Source: JAWPMT01 sp965215825
Lineage (GTDB): Bacteria > Bacteroidota > Bacteroidia > Cytophagales > Cyclobacteriaceae
Length of the DNA: 64,000 nucleotides
Assembly (NCBI GenBank): GCA_965215825.1
Contig: CBDCEM010000003.1
Span: forward strand, 5,332,001-5,396,000
Reading direction: 5' to 3'
Within the stretch, counting starts at the first letter, position 1. Each line of letters begins with the position of its first letter. Below, piece after piece: positions 1-7,993 of this stretch. The position numbers and the translations under genes are program-made. The notes below the pieces were generated by a model, which was not told where the DNA came from, searched no databases, and saw nothing but the letters and a program-made list of their open reading frames with translations.

Positions 1-624
1 CACGAAGAAAGATTGGGCGACGATAAACTGGATGGGGTAAGTAGGGATGGTGATGTTTCCATCGCGTTTAAGTACATCAAGTCGATTGTTGGAAGGAGTA
101 ATTCCTGTTTTGTAACCCTGCACTCGGGAAGAACACTTACACTAAGTGGTGAAAGGGACGTAAATGATAACAATCGAGGCATCATTGTTACCATACCTCA
201 GGTTGGCAAAATTGAAATCCCCTGGCGGATATTTGACAATGCCAACTTTGATAAAACAAAGAACACACGTGATGATTACAGGTCTTACGCGCCTCCCAAA
301 GGTTTACGAGGTACTGTTGAAACATTTCAGGGGGATACTTACGATGGAAGAATCGTTTACAATGCAGATGTGGCTTGGGAAGTAGAAACCCTGGAGGCCA
401 AAGAAAATGACGTTGAATATGTGATTCCATTCGCCAATATTGAGAGCATTTCACCAAAGAATAGCTATTACAGTATTGTTAAATTACGAAACGGGGACAA
501 AGTATTACTTGGAGATAGTAAAGAAGTAAATACGAACAATGACGGAATTATACTGTTTCCCAATGACAGCAAAGACCCCATTTACATCAAATGGAAAAAT
601 GTCGTTGCAGTCAGGTTTCGCTGA
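1..624 (+). CDS. Repeat-unit secreted protein, 5'-truncated by window edge (paralog 1 of 3)
   Basis: The reading frame is open from the first base (HEERLGDDKLDG...), so the true start and signal peptide lie outside the window and the TTG at 13 is not a start. The visible ~207 residues match the last two-fifths of the protein at 917-2149 nearly residue for residue: DGDVSIAFK, the strand IPQVGKIEIPWRIFD, and the final unit RGTVETFQGDTYDGRIV. It therefore contains the end of repeat unit 2 and all of unit 3. I know no named family for this unit. The close paralogs nearby carry signal peptides, so a periplasmic or surface location is inferred. The function is unknown. Confidence 0.85.
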   Translation, partial: HEERLGDDKLDGVSRDGDVSIAFKYIKSIVGRSNSCFVTLHSGRTLTLSGERDVNDNNRGIIVTIPQVGKIEIPWRIFDNANFDKTKNTRDDYRSYAPPKGLRGTVETFQGDTYDGRIVYNADVAWEVETLEAKENDVEYVIPFANIESISPKNSYYSIVKLRNGDKVLLGDSKEVNTNNDGIILFPNDSKDPIYIKWKNVVAVRFR

Positions 625-793
625 ATTTAGATACTAAATACATACATTGTATTATCCACGAAGAGAGCAGCGTCTTCGTTAAAGCTCTAATGGAGATCAC
701 TGAATAATGCAAGACATCCCGCAACTATTCTGATGGCTACGATCCTCTCAACTTATCAAACTCAAACAAACCCAGTCTATTAATTGGCAGACA

Positions 794-822
794 TTTCGGT
801 CCGTTTATATCCGGTTTCGGTC
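794..822 (+). promoter_or_regulatory. Direct repeat TTTCGGTC with 21-bp period, candidate LytTR-type operator
   Basis: TTTCGGTC occurs at 794-801 and again at 815-822, exactly 21 bp apart, 95-123 bp upstream of the preferred start of the paralog at 917. LytTR regulators bind pairs of short direct repeats spaced about two helical turns, and a LytTR regulator is encoded at 3255-4013. Paralog 3 has one similar octamer (TTCGGTCA, 6273-6280) upstream. The assignment to that regulator is inference. Confidence 0.4.
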
Positions 823-916
823 ATTGTAAATGCTAACTTGGAAGATTCACCTTTTCTTTTTCTAATTTCCACTCGTTATTTGAATCATGGAAAAAGCGCA
901 ATTGAATAATACGCGT

Positions 917-2149
917 ATGAAGACATTACTAATTGTTATCGGAAATATCCTTGCCTTGTTGATCGTGATAGGTGCTACAAACGCCCAAGAGTCCGCCGGA
1001 TATATCTACGGAACCGTAACAACTTATAACACCTCTTACACTGGTCAGATCAGATGGGGCTCGGAGGAAGCCTTCTGGAATGATTTTTTCAATGCGCAGA
1101 AATTGGGCGATGAATATTACGAGTCCATTCTATCAGAAAAAGGAGACAAAAAAGATGGAGACCTCTGGGAGGATGTCGACTTTTGGGATTTCTCCAGTAT
1201 CTGGGAGAACAGAAAATACACACGACACGAATTTTCAACACAATTCGGAAACATTGCCTCGCTGGAACCACGTGGCAGGTCCAAGATCAGATTGACCCTA
1301 AAAAATGGACAAGAAATTGACTTGAGTGGCCAGGGATACAATGATGTGGGTGCAAGAATTACTATTTTCGACGATGAACTTGGTGACGTAAAACTCGCCT
1401 GGGATCGAATTGAGAAAATAGATTTCTCCGAAGCCCCACGTAACTTCGAACCATCAGGAGGTGGACCCATTTACGGCACAGTAGAAACCTTCAAAGGAAC
1501 TTATACTGGTTACGTTCAATGGGATCATGACGAAAGATTAGGCAATGATGTTCTCGATGGAGAAAGTCGCGATGGTGATGTCTCTATCGCCTTCAAACAC
1601 ATTAAGTCCATCGAAAGTCAGGGTAATACCAGTTTCGTTACGCTGCATTCAGGTCGAACTTTTACCCTTAGAGGAACAAATGATGTGAACAGCGAAAATA
1701 AAGGAATCATCGTCACCGTCCCTCAGGTTGGAAAAATAGACATCCCCTGGAAAATATTTGATCGTGCAGATTTTGAGAAAACAAAAAACACACGTGACGC
1801 TTATAAGAATTACAAAGTACCAAATGGTCTAAGAGGAACAGTAGAAACGTTTCGCGGCGACACACATAGTGGTAGAATAGTATTTGACGTGGACGAGGCC
1901 TGGGAAGTAGAGACCCTGGAAGCAAAAGACGATGGAGTAGAATATATAATTCCTTTTGCAAATATTGAAAGCATTGCTCCCAAAAACAGCTATTACAGCG
2001 TGGTTCGATTGCGTAATGGCGACAAAGTTTTACTGGGAGAAGGTCGGGACGTATCGTCTAATAATGACGGGATTATTCTCTTCGGGAAAGGAAACAGAGA
2101 ACCTGTTTACATCAAATGGAGAGATGTTGCCGAAGTGAAGTTCGACTGA
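917..2149 (+). CDS. Secreted protein with three repeat units (paralog 2)
   Basis: The start at 917 is preferred over the in-frame ATG at 887 because it places a clean signal peptide (MKTLLIVIGNILALLIVIGATNA, cut into two hydrophobic stretches) at the N-terminus; the mature protein begins near QESAG. The ~410 residues hold three related units, at about 31-185, 186-305 and 306-410. Each opens with GTV-T----YTG-I-W, continues with an I-SI strand and a V-L-SG/NG--L segment, and ends with DV---N-GI-V followed by I-I-W. Unit 1 carries an insertion of charged and aromatic residues. The pattern suggests small beta-rich domains in series. The gene lies next to paralog 1 and is followed by a LytS/LytTR pair. 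I recognise no family; export is well supported, function is unknown. Confidence 0.85.
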   Translation: MKTLLIVIGNILALLIVIGATNAQESAGYIYGTVTTYNTSYTGQIRWGSEEAFWNDFFNAQKLGDEYYESILSEKGDKKDGDLWEDVDFWDFSSIWENRKYTRHEFSTQFGNIASLEPRGRSKIRLTLKNGQEIDLSGQGYNDVGARITIFDDELGDVKLAWDRIEKIDFSEAPRNFEPSGGGPIYGTVETFKGTYTGYVQWDHDERLGNDVLDGESRDGDVSIAFKHIKSIESQGNTSFVTLHSGRTFTLRGTNDVNSENKGIIVTVPQVGKIDIPWKIFDRADFEKTKNTRDAYKNYKVPNGLRGTVETFRGDTHSGRIVFDVDEAWEVETLEAKDDGVEYIIPFANIESIAPKNSYYSVVRLRNGDKVLLGEGRDVSSNNDGIILFGKGNREPVYIKWRDVAEVKFD

Positions 2150-2247
2150 ATTGAGGATTCGGAAGAATCTTCAAATCATAGATCCTTACATGGTCTTTAA
2201 ACCATGGAACCTCATTAGCTTTAAGGCCTGGTCGATTTTGATTTTAC

Positions 2248-3258
2248 GTGCTGAAGAAAAAGAATCTTTTTTGGGTCATAGGTCTCCTGATCGTGCTCGC
2301 ATTGATTTACATGGGCGAGATGAATCCCGAGCAACCTCTGTATCTGACTTCAGGTTGGATATTATTCATCCTGATCCTACTTTGGCTGGGAAATCAAGCG
2401 ATTACTCAGTTTTTCAATCGAAAGTATTCATGGATCAAATACGGTAGAAAGCGATTTTTCTTTCAACTTGGTAGTGGCATCCTCTTCTCACTTATTGTCA
2501 TTAATGCCGCCTACTTTATTTTCAAGTACCTACTTACTGATGAGCCACCGATACTAGCTCAGATTATACTTATGAATTTTTGGGGACTTATCCTGATCGT
2601 CCCTACCTATTCCGTGTATTTTGGGTTGCACTTTTTACGGTCCTGGCAACAATCCAGTATCGAAGTGGAGCGATATCAAAAGGAAACCATGATCAGCCAG
2701 TTGACCAACCTGAAAAACCACCTGGACCCCCATTTCCTTTTCAATAATTTGAATATTCTTTCTTCGCTAATAGATAAAGACACGAATCTCAGCCAGGAAT
2801 TTTTGGTGCGTTTTGCTCAGGTTTATCGAACACTTCTTCTGAATAAAGGAGAAGATCTGGTCACACTGGAGGAAGAGCTGGAATTCATCCAATCCTATAT
2901 ATTTCTAATCGAAACACGATTCGAGAATAACATCCAGTTTGCAGTAGATATCCAACCGGACGCGCTGGATGAAATGATCCCTCCATTGACCATTCAAATG
3001 CTAATTGAAAATGCCATTAAGCACAACATTATTACGGAGAGTCGACCATTGACGATCACTATCGCATCAAATGGAGATCGTCTTCATGTTTGCAATTCAC
3101 TTTATGAAAAAGCGGAAGATCTGAAAAGTCGTTCGGGGACAGGTTTGAAAAACATAAAATCACGTTTCAAATACTTTTCAGATGAAGAACTCGTCATGCA
3201 CAAATCAAAAGACGAGTTTCGGGTAAGCGTACCTTTACTTAAAATTGAAACCTTATGA
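2248..3258 (+). CDS. LytS/YehU-type membrane sensor histidine kinase
   Basis: This is a 336-residue sensor kinase of the His_kinase (PF06580) class. Four hydrophobic segments lie near residues 8-22, 36-51, 75-94 and 105-128, with almost no periplasmic domain. They are followed by the phosphoacceptor motif HLDPHFLFNN with His162. The ATPase part shows the N box (IENAIKHN) and a G box (GTGLKNI). Start is GTG at 2248, the first plausible start before the first membrane segment. Its last 4 bases overlap the start of the LytTR regulator at 3255, so the two are surely co-transcribed and act as a pair. The signal sensed cannot be read from the sequence. Neighbouring repeat-protein genes are plausible targets. 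Confidence 0.92.
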   Translation: MLKKKNLFWVIGLLIVLALIYMGEMNPEQPLYLTSGWILFILILLWLGNQAITQFFNRKYSWIKYGRKRFFFQLGSGILFSLIVINAAYFIFKYLLTDEPPILAQIILMNFWGLILIVPTYSVYFGLHFLRSWQQSSIEVERYQKETMISQLTNLKNHLDPHFLFNNLNILSSLIDKDTNLSQEFLVRFAQVYRTLLLNKGEDLVTLEEELEFIQSYIFLIETRFENNIQFAVDIQPDALDEMIPPLTIQMLIENAIKHNIITESRPLTITIASNGDRLHVCNSLYEKAEDLKSRSGTGLKNIKSRFKYFSDEELVMHKSKDEFRVSVPLLKIETL

Positions 3259-4013
3259 GGGTATTGATCTTAGAAGATGAAACATTAGCTGCTGATAGGA
3301 TCCGAAAATTGATCCACGAAATTGATCCTGCGATTGAGATTCTTGCAGACATCAAATCGATAGAAGAAGGTCAGCGGTGGTTTACCGAGAATGATGAACC
3401 AGATTTGATCATCAGTGACATCCGATTGTTAGACGGTCTAAGTTTCGATCTCTTCAAGAAGGTAAAGATTGAATCACCCGTCATTTTCACTACCGCTTAT
3501 GATCAATATGCCATCAAAGCTTTTGAGGTAAACAGTATCGACTACCTGCTCAAACCCATTCAGAAAGAAAAACTACAGTCGAGCATTGAAAAGCATATCA
3601 AACGGACTGAAGACAACAAGTTTCCAGCTGACTTTAGCAGTCTATACGACCTGATTCAGGTACAGAAGAAAGCCTTCAAAACACGTTTTATGATCAAAGC
3701 TGGTCAGAAGATCCTGGCATTACCAGTGGAAAAGGTCGCCTATTTTTTCAGCCAGCATAAACTCACTTATGCCGTAACCAAGGAGAACAAGAAATACCCC
3801 ATAGACCAACCCCTGGAAGTTGTGGACAGTCAACTCGACCCAAAGCAATTTTTCAGAGCCAATCGGCAATATATCATCAGCATTGATTCCATAGGAGAGA
3901 TTCATCCATACTTCAAAGGGCGTATGAAAGTCACCCTCAATCCAGAAGCTGAAGATGAGATCACCATTTCTTCAGAAAGAACTCCTGAATTTAAGAGCTG
4001 GTTGGATATGTAA
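3255..4013 (+). CDS. LytTR-family response regulator
   Basis: The 252-residue protein has an N-terminal receiver domain (about 1-118) with the acidic pair ED at 7-8 and the phosphorylation site Asp55 in LIISDIRLLDG. The conserved Lys is in the YLLKPI motif. A C-terminal LytTR DNA-binding domain occupies about 140-250 (FMIKAGQKILALPVEKV, FRANRQYIISI). ATG at 3255 overlaps the kinase stop (ATGA), which fixes the start. It is the cognate regulator of the upstream LytS-type kinase. LytTR domains bind direct repeats about 21 bp apart; such a repeat lies at 794-822, upstream of a repeat-protein gene in the same cluster. Confidence 0.93.
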   Translation: MRVLILEDETLAADRIRKLIHEIDPAIEILADIKSIEEGQRWFTENDEPDLIISDIRLLDGLSFDLFKKVKIESPVIFTTAYDQYAIKAFEVNSIDYLLKPIQKEKLQSSIEKHIKRTEDNKFPADFSSLYDLIQVQKKAFKTRFMIKAGQKILALPVEKVAYFFSQHKLTYAVTKENKKYPIDQPLEVVDSQLDPKQFFRANRQYIISIDSIGEIHPYFKGRMKVTLNPEAEDEITISSERTPEFKSWLDM

Positions 4014-4019
4014 TCACGG

Positions 4020-4502
4020 TTACTGGCAAATGGTCACCGTAAAAGATCCCGTTACTTGATTATTACTATCCAGCATGGCGTCAATGTTTCCAGTAACCTG
4101 ACCAGACGTTATCTCAGTTAGTTCCACATAGCCACTCGTCGCCAATTCAAATCCTCCAACCGATCTATCCGGATAAAACTTAACACCCTGCGAGCTAAAC
4201 TCAAAAGGCACATCTGTTCTGCCTACCTCTGCATCTATCGTGAATCTCACATACTCCTCTCCCGGAAAAAGAATGCTGCACCCATCATCGGTCAAACCCT
4301 CGGCAACACCCAATAAGTTGATGGTATACTTATTATCAATTTCCTCAAAAAATGCAGTACCTCCATCAAACTCCCAGGCCTCACCTGCGATAACGCCTGA
4401 AGCTGGATTTTCACTTGCCTGATCCATAGCATCGTCCTCGGAACTGCAGGATACCAGAACGGATACCGCACCTAAAGCGGATAGTAGAAATAGTGATTTC
4501 AT
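4020..4502 (-). CDS. Small lipoprotein of unknown function
   Basis: The 160-residue product starts with a lipoprotein signal peptide (MKSLFLLSALGAVSVLVSC) whose lipobox LVSC puts the acylated cysteine at residue 19. It is followed by an acidic Ser/Asp-rich tether (SSEDDAMDQ). The rest is beta-strand-like with no recognised domain: DGGTAFFEE, VRFTIDAEVGR and a final GSFTVTICQ. It is transcribed convergently toward the LytTR regulator with only 6 bp between the stops. A location in the inner leaflet of the outer membrane or on the surface is inferred. I do not recognise the family. Confidence 0.75.
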   Translation of the reverse strand: MKSLFLLSALGAVSVLVSCSSEDDAMDQASENPASGVIAGEAWEFDGGTAFFEEIDNKYTINLLGVAEGLTDDGCSILFPGEEYVRFTIDAEVGRTDVPFEFSSQGVKFYPDRSVGGFELATSGYVELTEITSGQVTGNIDAMLDSNNQVTGSFTVTICQ

Positions 4503-4618
4503 CGGGTGGTTTTTGTTTTAGAATAACGCAAATAAATGTTGGTTCTATAGAAAATGAGAATTATTGGCATAATTTCGTAAACCTATAACAACAATATATT
4601 TTGAACAACTATAGCAAG

Positions 4619-5830
4619 ATGCTCCGACATGTGATACCGATTATTCTGATTAATCTCCTTGCCCACTACACAAAAGGACAAACAAACTTCAGAGATGGAT
4701 TTATTGTAGACAGTGCAGGAGATACAACTTTCCTGAAAATAAAAGACCGTCTGTTAGGGAAAAGGAAATTTGTCACGGTTCAGCATCAGGGAGTGAGGCA
4801 AGATATTTCTCTTGGCAATATTAAATTTCTAAGAATTGCTGGCGAGAGTCTTTACCAGGTGGACTCATCGAAACTGTACAGTGTCTTACTTCATGGAGAA
4901 ATCTCACTTTTAGTATATAATAGGTTCTTCTGGTTACAGAAAGGTGAAAAAAAGGTGAAACTTAAAACGGAAGAAGTCTCCCGTCAAATCAACGGCCTCA
5001 CAAAAAATGTCATTGTCCCGGTCTGGAGAAATACACTAGCAAGTTTCACCGGAAGTTGTAGTAGACTGAGCGAACGGCATAAATTATCACAAACAGATTT
5101 AATTGAAATATTAACTGACTACCACGGGTGCGCAAGCAAACCCTATAAAGTAATAAAGCGCACAAAGAAAAAATATGCATTAACCTTCCGGTCTGGAATT
5201 GAAATAACACAATCAATCTTTGTGGTCAATGAGACTGATTTGGTATACATTCCAAATCCATTACTATTCGACTTGGATGGGGCACCCTTTCTTCTTCCAG
5301 ACAAATATTACTCCTCTGACAATTACTTTAACTTTTCAGTCGCCATCAATCTTGACCGAAGAAATGAATTCTTCATTAGATCAGGCTTTAACTATGGATC
5401 ATCAAGTTTTTCCGGTGTAGTAAGTCCAAGCACAGAAAATACCTCCTTTCTGAGCGTTGTTCGTTACGATGCGCTATCGATACCGTTGCAAGTAGGATAT
5501 CAAAAGGGCTGGGATAAGATTAAACTTCAAGGAAGTATCGGACTCTTCTTTGGCCAATTTTTAAATATTGATACCATCGTATTTCAAGACACTCCACAAC
5601 CTTACGGAAGGGTTGTGAGCCTTTTGGAAAATGCACTAATTATTCATTCAAATTATCTGGGCTACTCAGCCGAATTAGGTGGATTTTACTATTTCGGGCC
5701 ATTTCATACAGGAATTTCATTGAAGTACTCCATTCAAAATGGAGTCGATCGGAAAACCGCTCTTAAAGCCGATCACATTAGGCAATCAGTTGAATTATTC
5801 CTTGGTTATACACTAAATCTAAGCAAATGA
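4619..5830 (+). CDS. Probable outer-membrane beta-barrel protein
   Basis: The ATG at 4619 gives a signal peptide (MLRHVIPIILINLLAHYTKG) and is preferred over the TTG at 4601. The mature ~380 residues have an N-terminal soluble part. From about residue 240 they have alternating short amphipathic strands rich in Tyr, Phe and Gly: FSVAINLDRR, FFIRSGFNYG, PLQVGYQKGW, LQGSIGLFFGQF, HTGISLKYSIQ and a final LFLGYTLNL. This is the usual look of a C-terminal 8-10-strand barrel of the PorT/outer-membrane-beta-barrel type. The stop overlaps the start of the next gene by 4 bases, so the two form an operon. The exact family and role are not recognised. Confidence 0.7.
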   Translation: MLRHVIPIILINLLAHYTKGQTNFRDGFIVDSAGDTTFLKIKDRLLGKRKFVTVQHQGVRQDISLGNIKFLRIAGESLYQVDSSKLYSVLLHGEISLLVYNRFFWLQKGEKKVKLKTEEVSRQINGLTKNVIVPVWRNTLASFTGSCSRLSERHKLSQTDLIEILTDYHGCASKPYKVIKRTKKKYALTFRSGIEITQSIFVVNETDLVYIPNPLLFDLDGAPFLLPDKYYSSDNYFNFSVAINLDRRNEFFIRSGFNYGSSSFSGVVSPSTENTSFLSVVRYDALSIPLQVGYQKGWDKIKLQGSIGLFFGQFLNIDTIVFQDTPQPYGRVVSLLENALIIHSNYLGYSAELGGFYYFGPFHTGISLKYSIQNGVDRKTALKADHIRQSVELFLGYTLNLSK

Positions 5831-6216
5831 AACGATTGATCATTCTTGCCACAGTCATTTTTGCCTGTAAAGATTCAGGTGAACTGGAAATGAGACCATA
5901 CCCCTTCATGGAGATCGCACAAATCACTACCAATTCAGCCGAAAGAATAACTGCTGATGTTCGTTTTTTGCAAGTGGGAACCGAGCCCATTTCCGATTTT
6001 GGATTTGTCTGGCATTGGACTGAAAAAGCTCCACATCTTGCCCCGTTTAGGAATGAGGGTTTAGTATTAAATGAAGGTGCACCTGATGCTGGCGGATTCT
6101 CTCAGGACATCACTCATCAATTTCGGAAAGGTCAGATTTACTTTTTAAGGTCATTCACTATTGGTATTTCTGATACCACCTATTCAGCTTCTGTCCCTTT
6201 CCTTCCTAATCCCTAG
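5827..6216 (+). CDS. Small lipoprotein with one FGFVW-type beta-sandwich domain
   Basis: This 129-residue protein is translationally coupled (ATGA) to the barrel protein before it. It begins MKRLIILATVIFACKD, a short lipoprotein signal with Cys14 as the probable lipidation site. The body, from ITTNSAERITADVRFL through ISDFGFVWHWTEKAP to FLRSFTIG, matches a repeat common in Bacteroidota surface proteins, in which an FGFVWS-like strand is followed by an extended, Pro-rich loop; here there is one copy. Together with the barrel it may form a surface-exposed pair, but this is inference from coupling only. Confidence 0.7.
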   Translation: MKRLIILATVIFACKDSGELEMRPYPFMEIAQITTNSAERITADVRFLQVGTEPISDFGFVWHWTEKAPHLAPFRNEGLVLNEGAPDAGGFSQDITHQFRKGQIYFLRSFTIGISDTTYSASVPFLPNP

Positions 6217-6474
6217 AAAGAAGCTCCTCATCCCAGATTTTATCAAGAAAACCCATCATCGCCATATCCCGATTCGGTCATATCATGGCCCGCCTCGTCG
6301 GAAAACCCTTCCATACACCTTTTATTTATAGCATCTTCGAATTGTCAACCATTCACAACGAGTGAATGCCCTTAGGTCAAACTTGAAGTAAAGAATTGAA
6401 GAGTGGGGATTGGTCTCTCCACTCTCTTTACAACCCTCCTAAGATTGTTGACCCAAAAGATTGACTTAAATAAA

Positions 6475-7719
6475 ATGATCATGCACAACCTCTTTAAATC
6501 CTACGTATTGGTATTGGCGATTCAGCTTACCCTACTCCCCCAACAAGTTCAGGCACAAGACGAAGGTTTCATCTATGGCAAAGTCACCACAGAAGATGGA
6601 GATGAATTTATTGGCGCTATGAGATGGGGAAAGGAAGAAGTTTACTGGACAGATATGTTCAATGCCTCAAAAATGGAAAATGAAAACATCGATTACCTTT
6701 CCCGAGACGAAAGAGATCAGTTGAGAAACGGTCGCAACTGGGATAATCGAGTTTCTTCCTGGGTCGGAAACAATTGGCATGAATGGAGTGAAAGATCATT
6801 CCTTCATCAGTTCAGTGTTCAGTTTGGAGAGATCAAGTCCATGAGGCTTTATCGTGGCGATGAAGCAGAAATTGAATTAAGAGATGGAACACGTATAGAA
6901 GTGGACGGCAGCGGTTACAATGACGTGGGAACCAAAGTAAAAGTCCTGGATGCCGAAATTGGAGAGATCGAACTGAGCTGGAGCCGGATTGAAACAATCG
7001 AATTCATGTCAACTCCCAAAAATTTGGATGAAAAATTCGGAGATCCATTATATGGTACGGTTGATTCTGAAATAGGAGAATTCACAGGTTACGTCCAATG
7101 GGATCATGACGAACGTGTATCCAGAGATGTTTTAGATGGGGACACCTACGATGGGGATGTATCGATAGCTTTTGGAAAAATAACTAGCATCACCAACGAT
7201 GGAAGCAGAAGTGATGTGGTCCTAAAATCCGGACGAGAACTTACCCTACGCGGAAGCAACGACGTAAATTATGAAAATAGAGGTATCATCGTCACTGTAG
7301 AAGGTCTGGGGCGCGTGGACATCCCCTGGAGGGAATTTAATAAAGTAACTTTCAAAGAGGCTAGAAACTCCGGAAAGAGCTATGATGACTTCAAGAACCC
7401 TTCACAATTGGAGGCCAAGGTTGTAACCAGAAATGGCACACTAGATGGTCGGATTGTATATGACCTTGATGAATCTCTGGATATTGAAGTCCTGCATGGC
7501 AAGGATGATCGTTCTGAATATGTAATTCCCTTCAGAAACATCAAGAAGATTCGCCCCAGAGGTTACCAGCGTTCGGAAGTGGAATTGAAGAATGGCACAA
7601 AATTGGTACTTGAAGATAGTCAGGATGTATCTGAAGATAATACCGGGCTTTTGGTCTATGAAGGCAACAACCCGATGTACGTGCCCTGGGAAGATGTAGA
7701 AGAGATCATCTTCAATTAA
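6475..7719 (+). CDS. Secreted protein with three repeat units (paralog 3)
   Basis: ATG at 6475 (or the second ATG at 6481) gives a signal peptide ending LLPQQVQAQ; the GTG at 6403 would add a non-hydrophobic leader and is rejected. The product is ~414 residues and colinear with the protein at 917-2149. Unit 1 opens IYGKVTTEDGDEFIGAMRW, unit 2 contains GYVQWDHDERVSRDVLDG, and unit 3 begins LEAKVVTRNGTLDGRIV. It is more divergent than paralogs 1 and 2 are from each other, so it is an older duplicate. A terminator follows at 7758-7796. The function is unknown; export and repeat architecture are directly visible. Confidence 0.85.
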   Translation: MIMHNLFKSYVLVLAIQLTLLPQQVQAQDEGFIYGKVTTEDGDEFIGAMRWGKEEVYWTDMFNASKMENENIDYLSRDERDQLRNGRNWDNRVSSWVGNNWHEWSERSFLHQFSVQFGEIKSMRLYRGDEAEIELRDGTRIEVDGSGYNDVGTKVKVLDAEIGEIELSWSRIETIEFMSTPKNLDEKFGDPLYGTVDSEIGEFTGYVQWDHDERVSRDVLDGDTYDGDVSIAFGKITSITNDGSRSDVVLKSGRELTLRGSNDVNYENRGIIVTVEGLGRVDIPWREFNKVTFKEARNSGKSYDDFKNPSQLEAKVVTRNGTLDGRIVYDLDESLDIEVLHGKDDRSEYVIPFRNIKKIRPRGYQRSEVELKNGTKLVLEDSQDVSEDNTGLLVYEGNNPMYVPWEDVEEIIFN

Positions 7720-7757
7720 AAACAAGGATTTTCTTTACAAATAAATATTGGTTTTTG

Positions 7758-7796
7758 AGGTTCCGGAGAGTATCACTTTTCGGAACCTTCTCTTTT
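7758..7796 (+). terminator. Rho-independent terminator after paralog 3
   Basis: An 8-bp perfect stem AGGTTCCG (7758-7765) / CGGAACCT (7781-7788) with a 15-base loop is followed by TCTCTTTT. It lies 38 bp after the stop of the repeat protein and before the tRNA promoter, as expected for the end of that unit. Confidence 0.6.
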
Positions 7797-7831
7797 AAAA
7801 AGATGCTGTACATTTTTTCATGACAGGCTTT

Positions 7832-7859
7832 TTTGTTCTCAAGAAAACTCCTACTTTTG
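7832..7859 (+). promoter_or_regulatory. Bacteroidota-type promoter of tRNA-Gln
   Basis: TTTG (7832-7835) and TACTTTTG (7852-7859) match the -33 TTG and -7 TAnnTTTG elements of Bacteroidota, with a 16-bp spacer that is slightly short. The predicted transcription start falls a few bases before the 5' end of tRNA-Gln at 7870, which supports the call. Confidence 0.55.
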
Positions 7860-7869
7860 CCGTCCGTTT

Positions 7870-7942
7870 TGGTCTATGGTGTAACTGGCAACACGTCTGG
7901 TTTTGGTCCAGAAGAGTCTAGGTTCGAGCCCTAGTAGACCAA
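7870..7942 (+). tRNA. tRNA-Gln (anticodon TTG)
   Basis: A full cloverleaf can be folded by eye. The acceptor stem TGGTCTA pairs with TAGACCA, the D stem is GTG/CAC around TAACTGGCAA, and the anticodon stem TCTGG/CCAGA encloses the loop TTTTGGT (anticodon TTG). The variable loop is AGAGT, the T arm is CTAGG-TTCGAGC-CCTAG, and the discriminator is A. CCA is not encoded. The position just before prs is a familiar Bacteroidota arrangement. Confidence 0.95.
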
Positions 7943-7993
7943 CAGCAATCCCGGTCACAAAAAATTGATCGGGATTATTTGTTTTTAAGGCCC

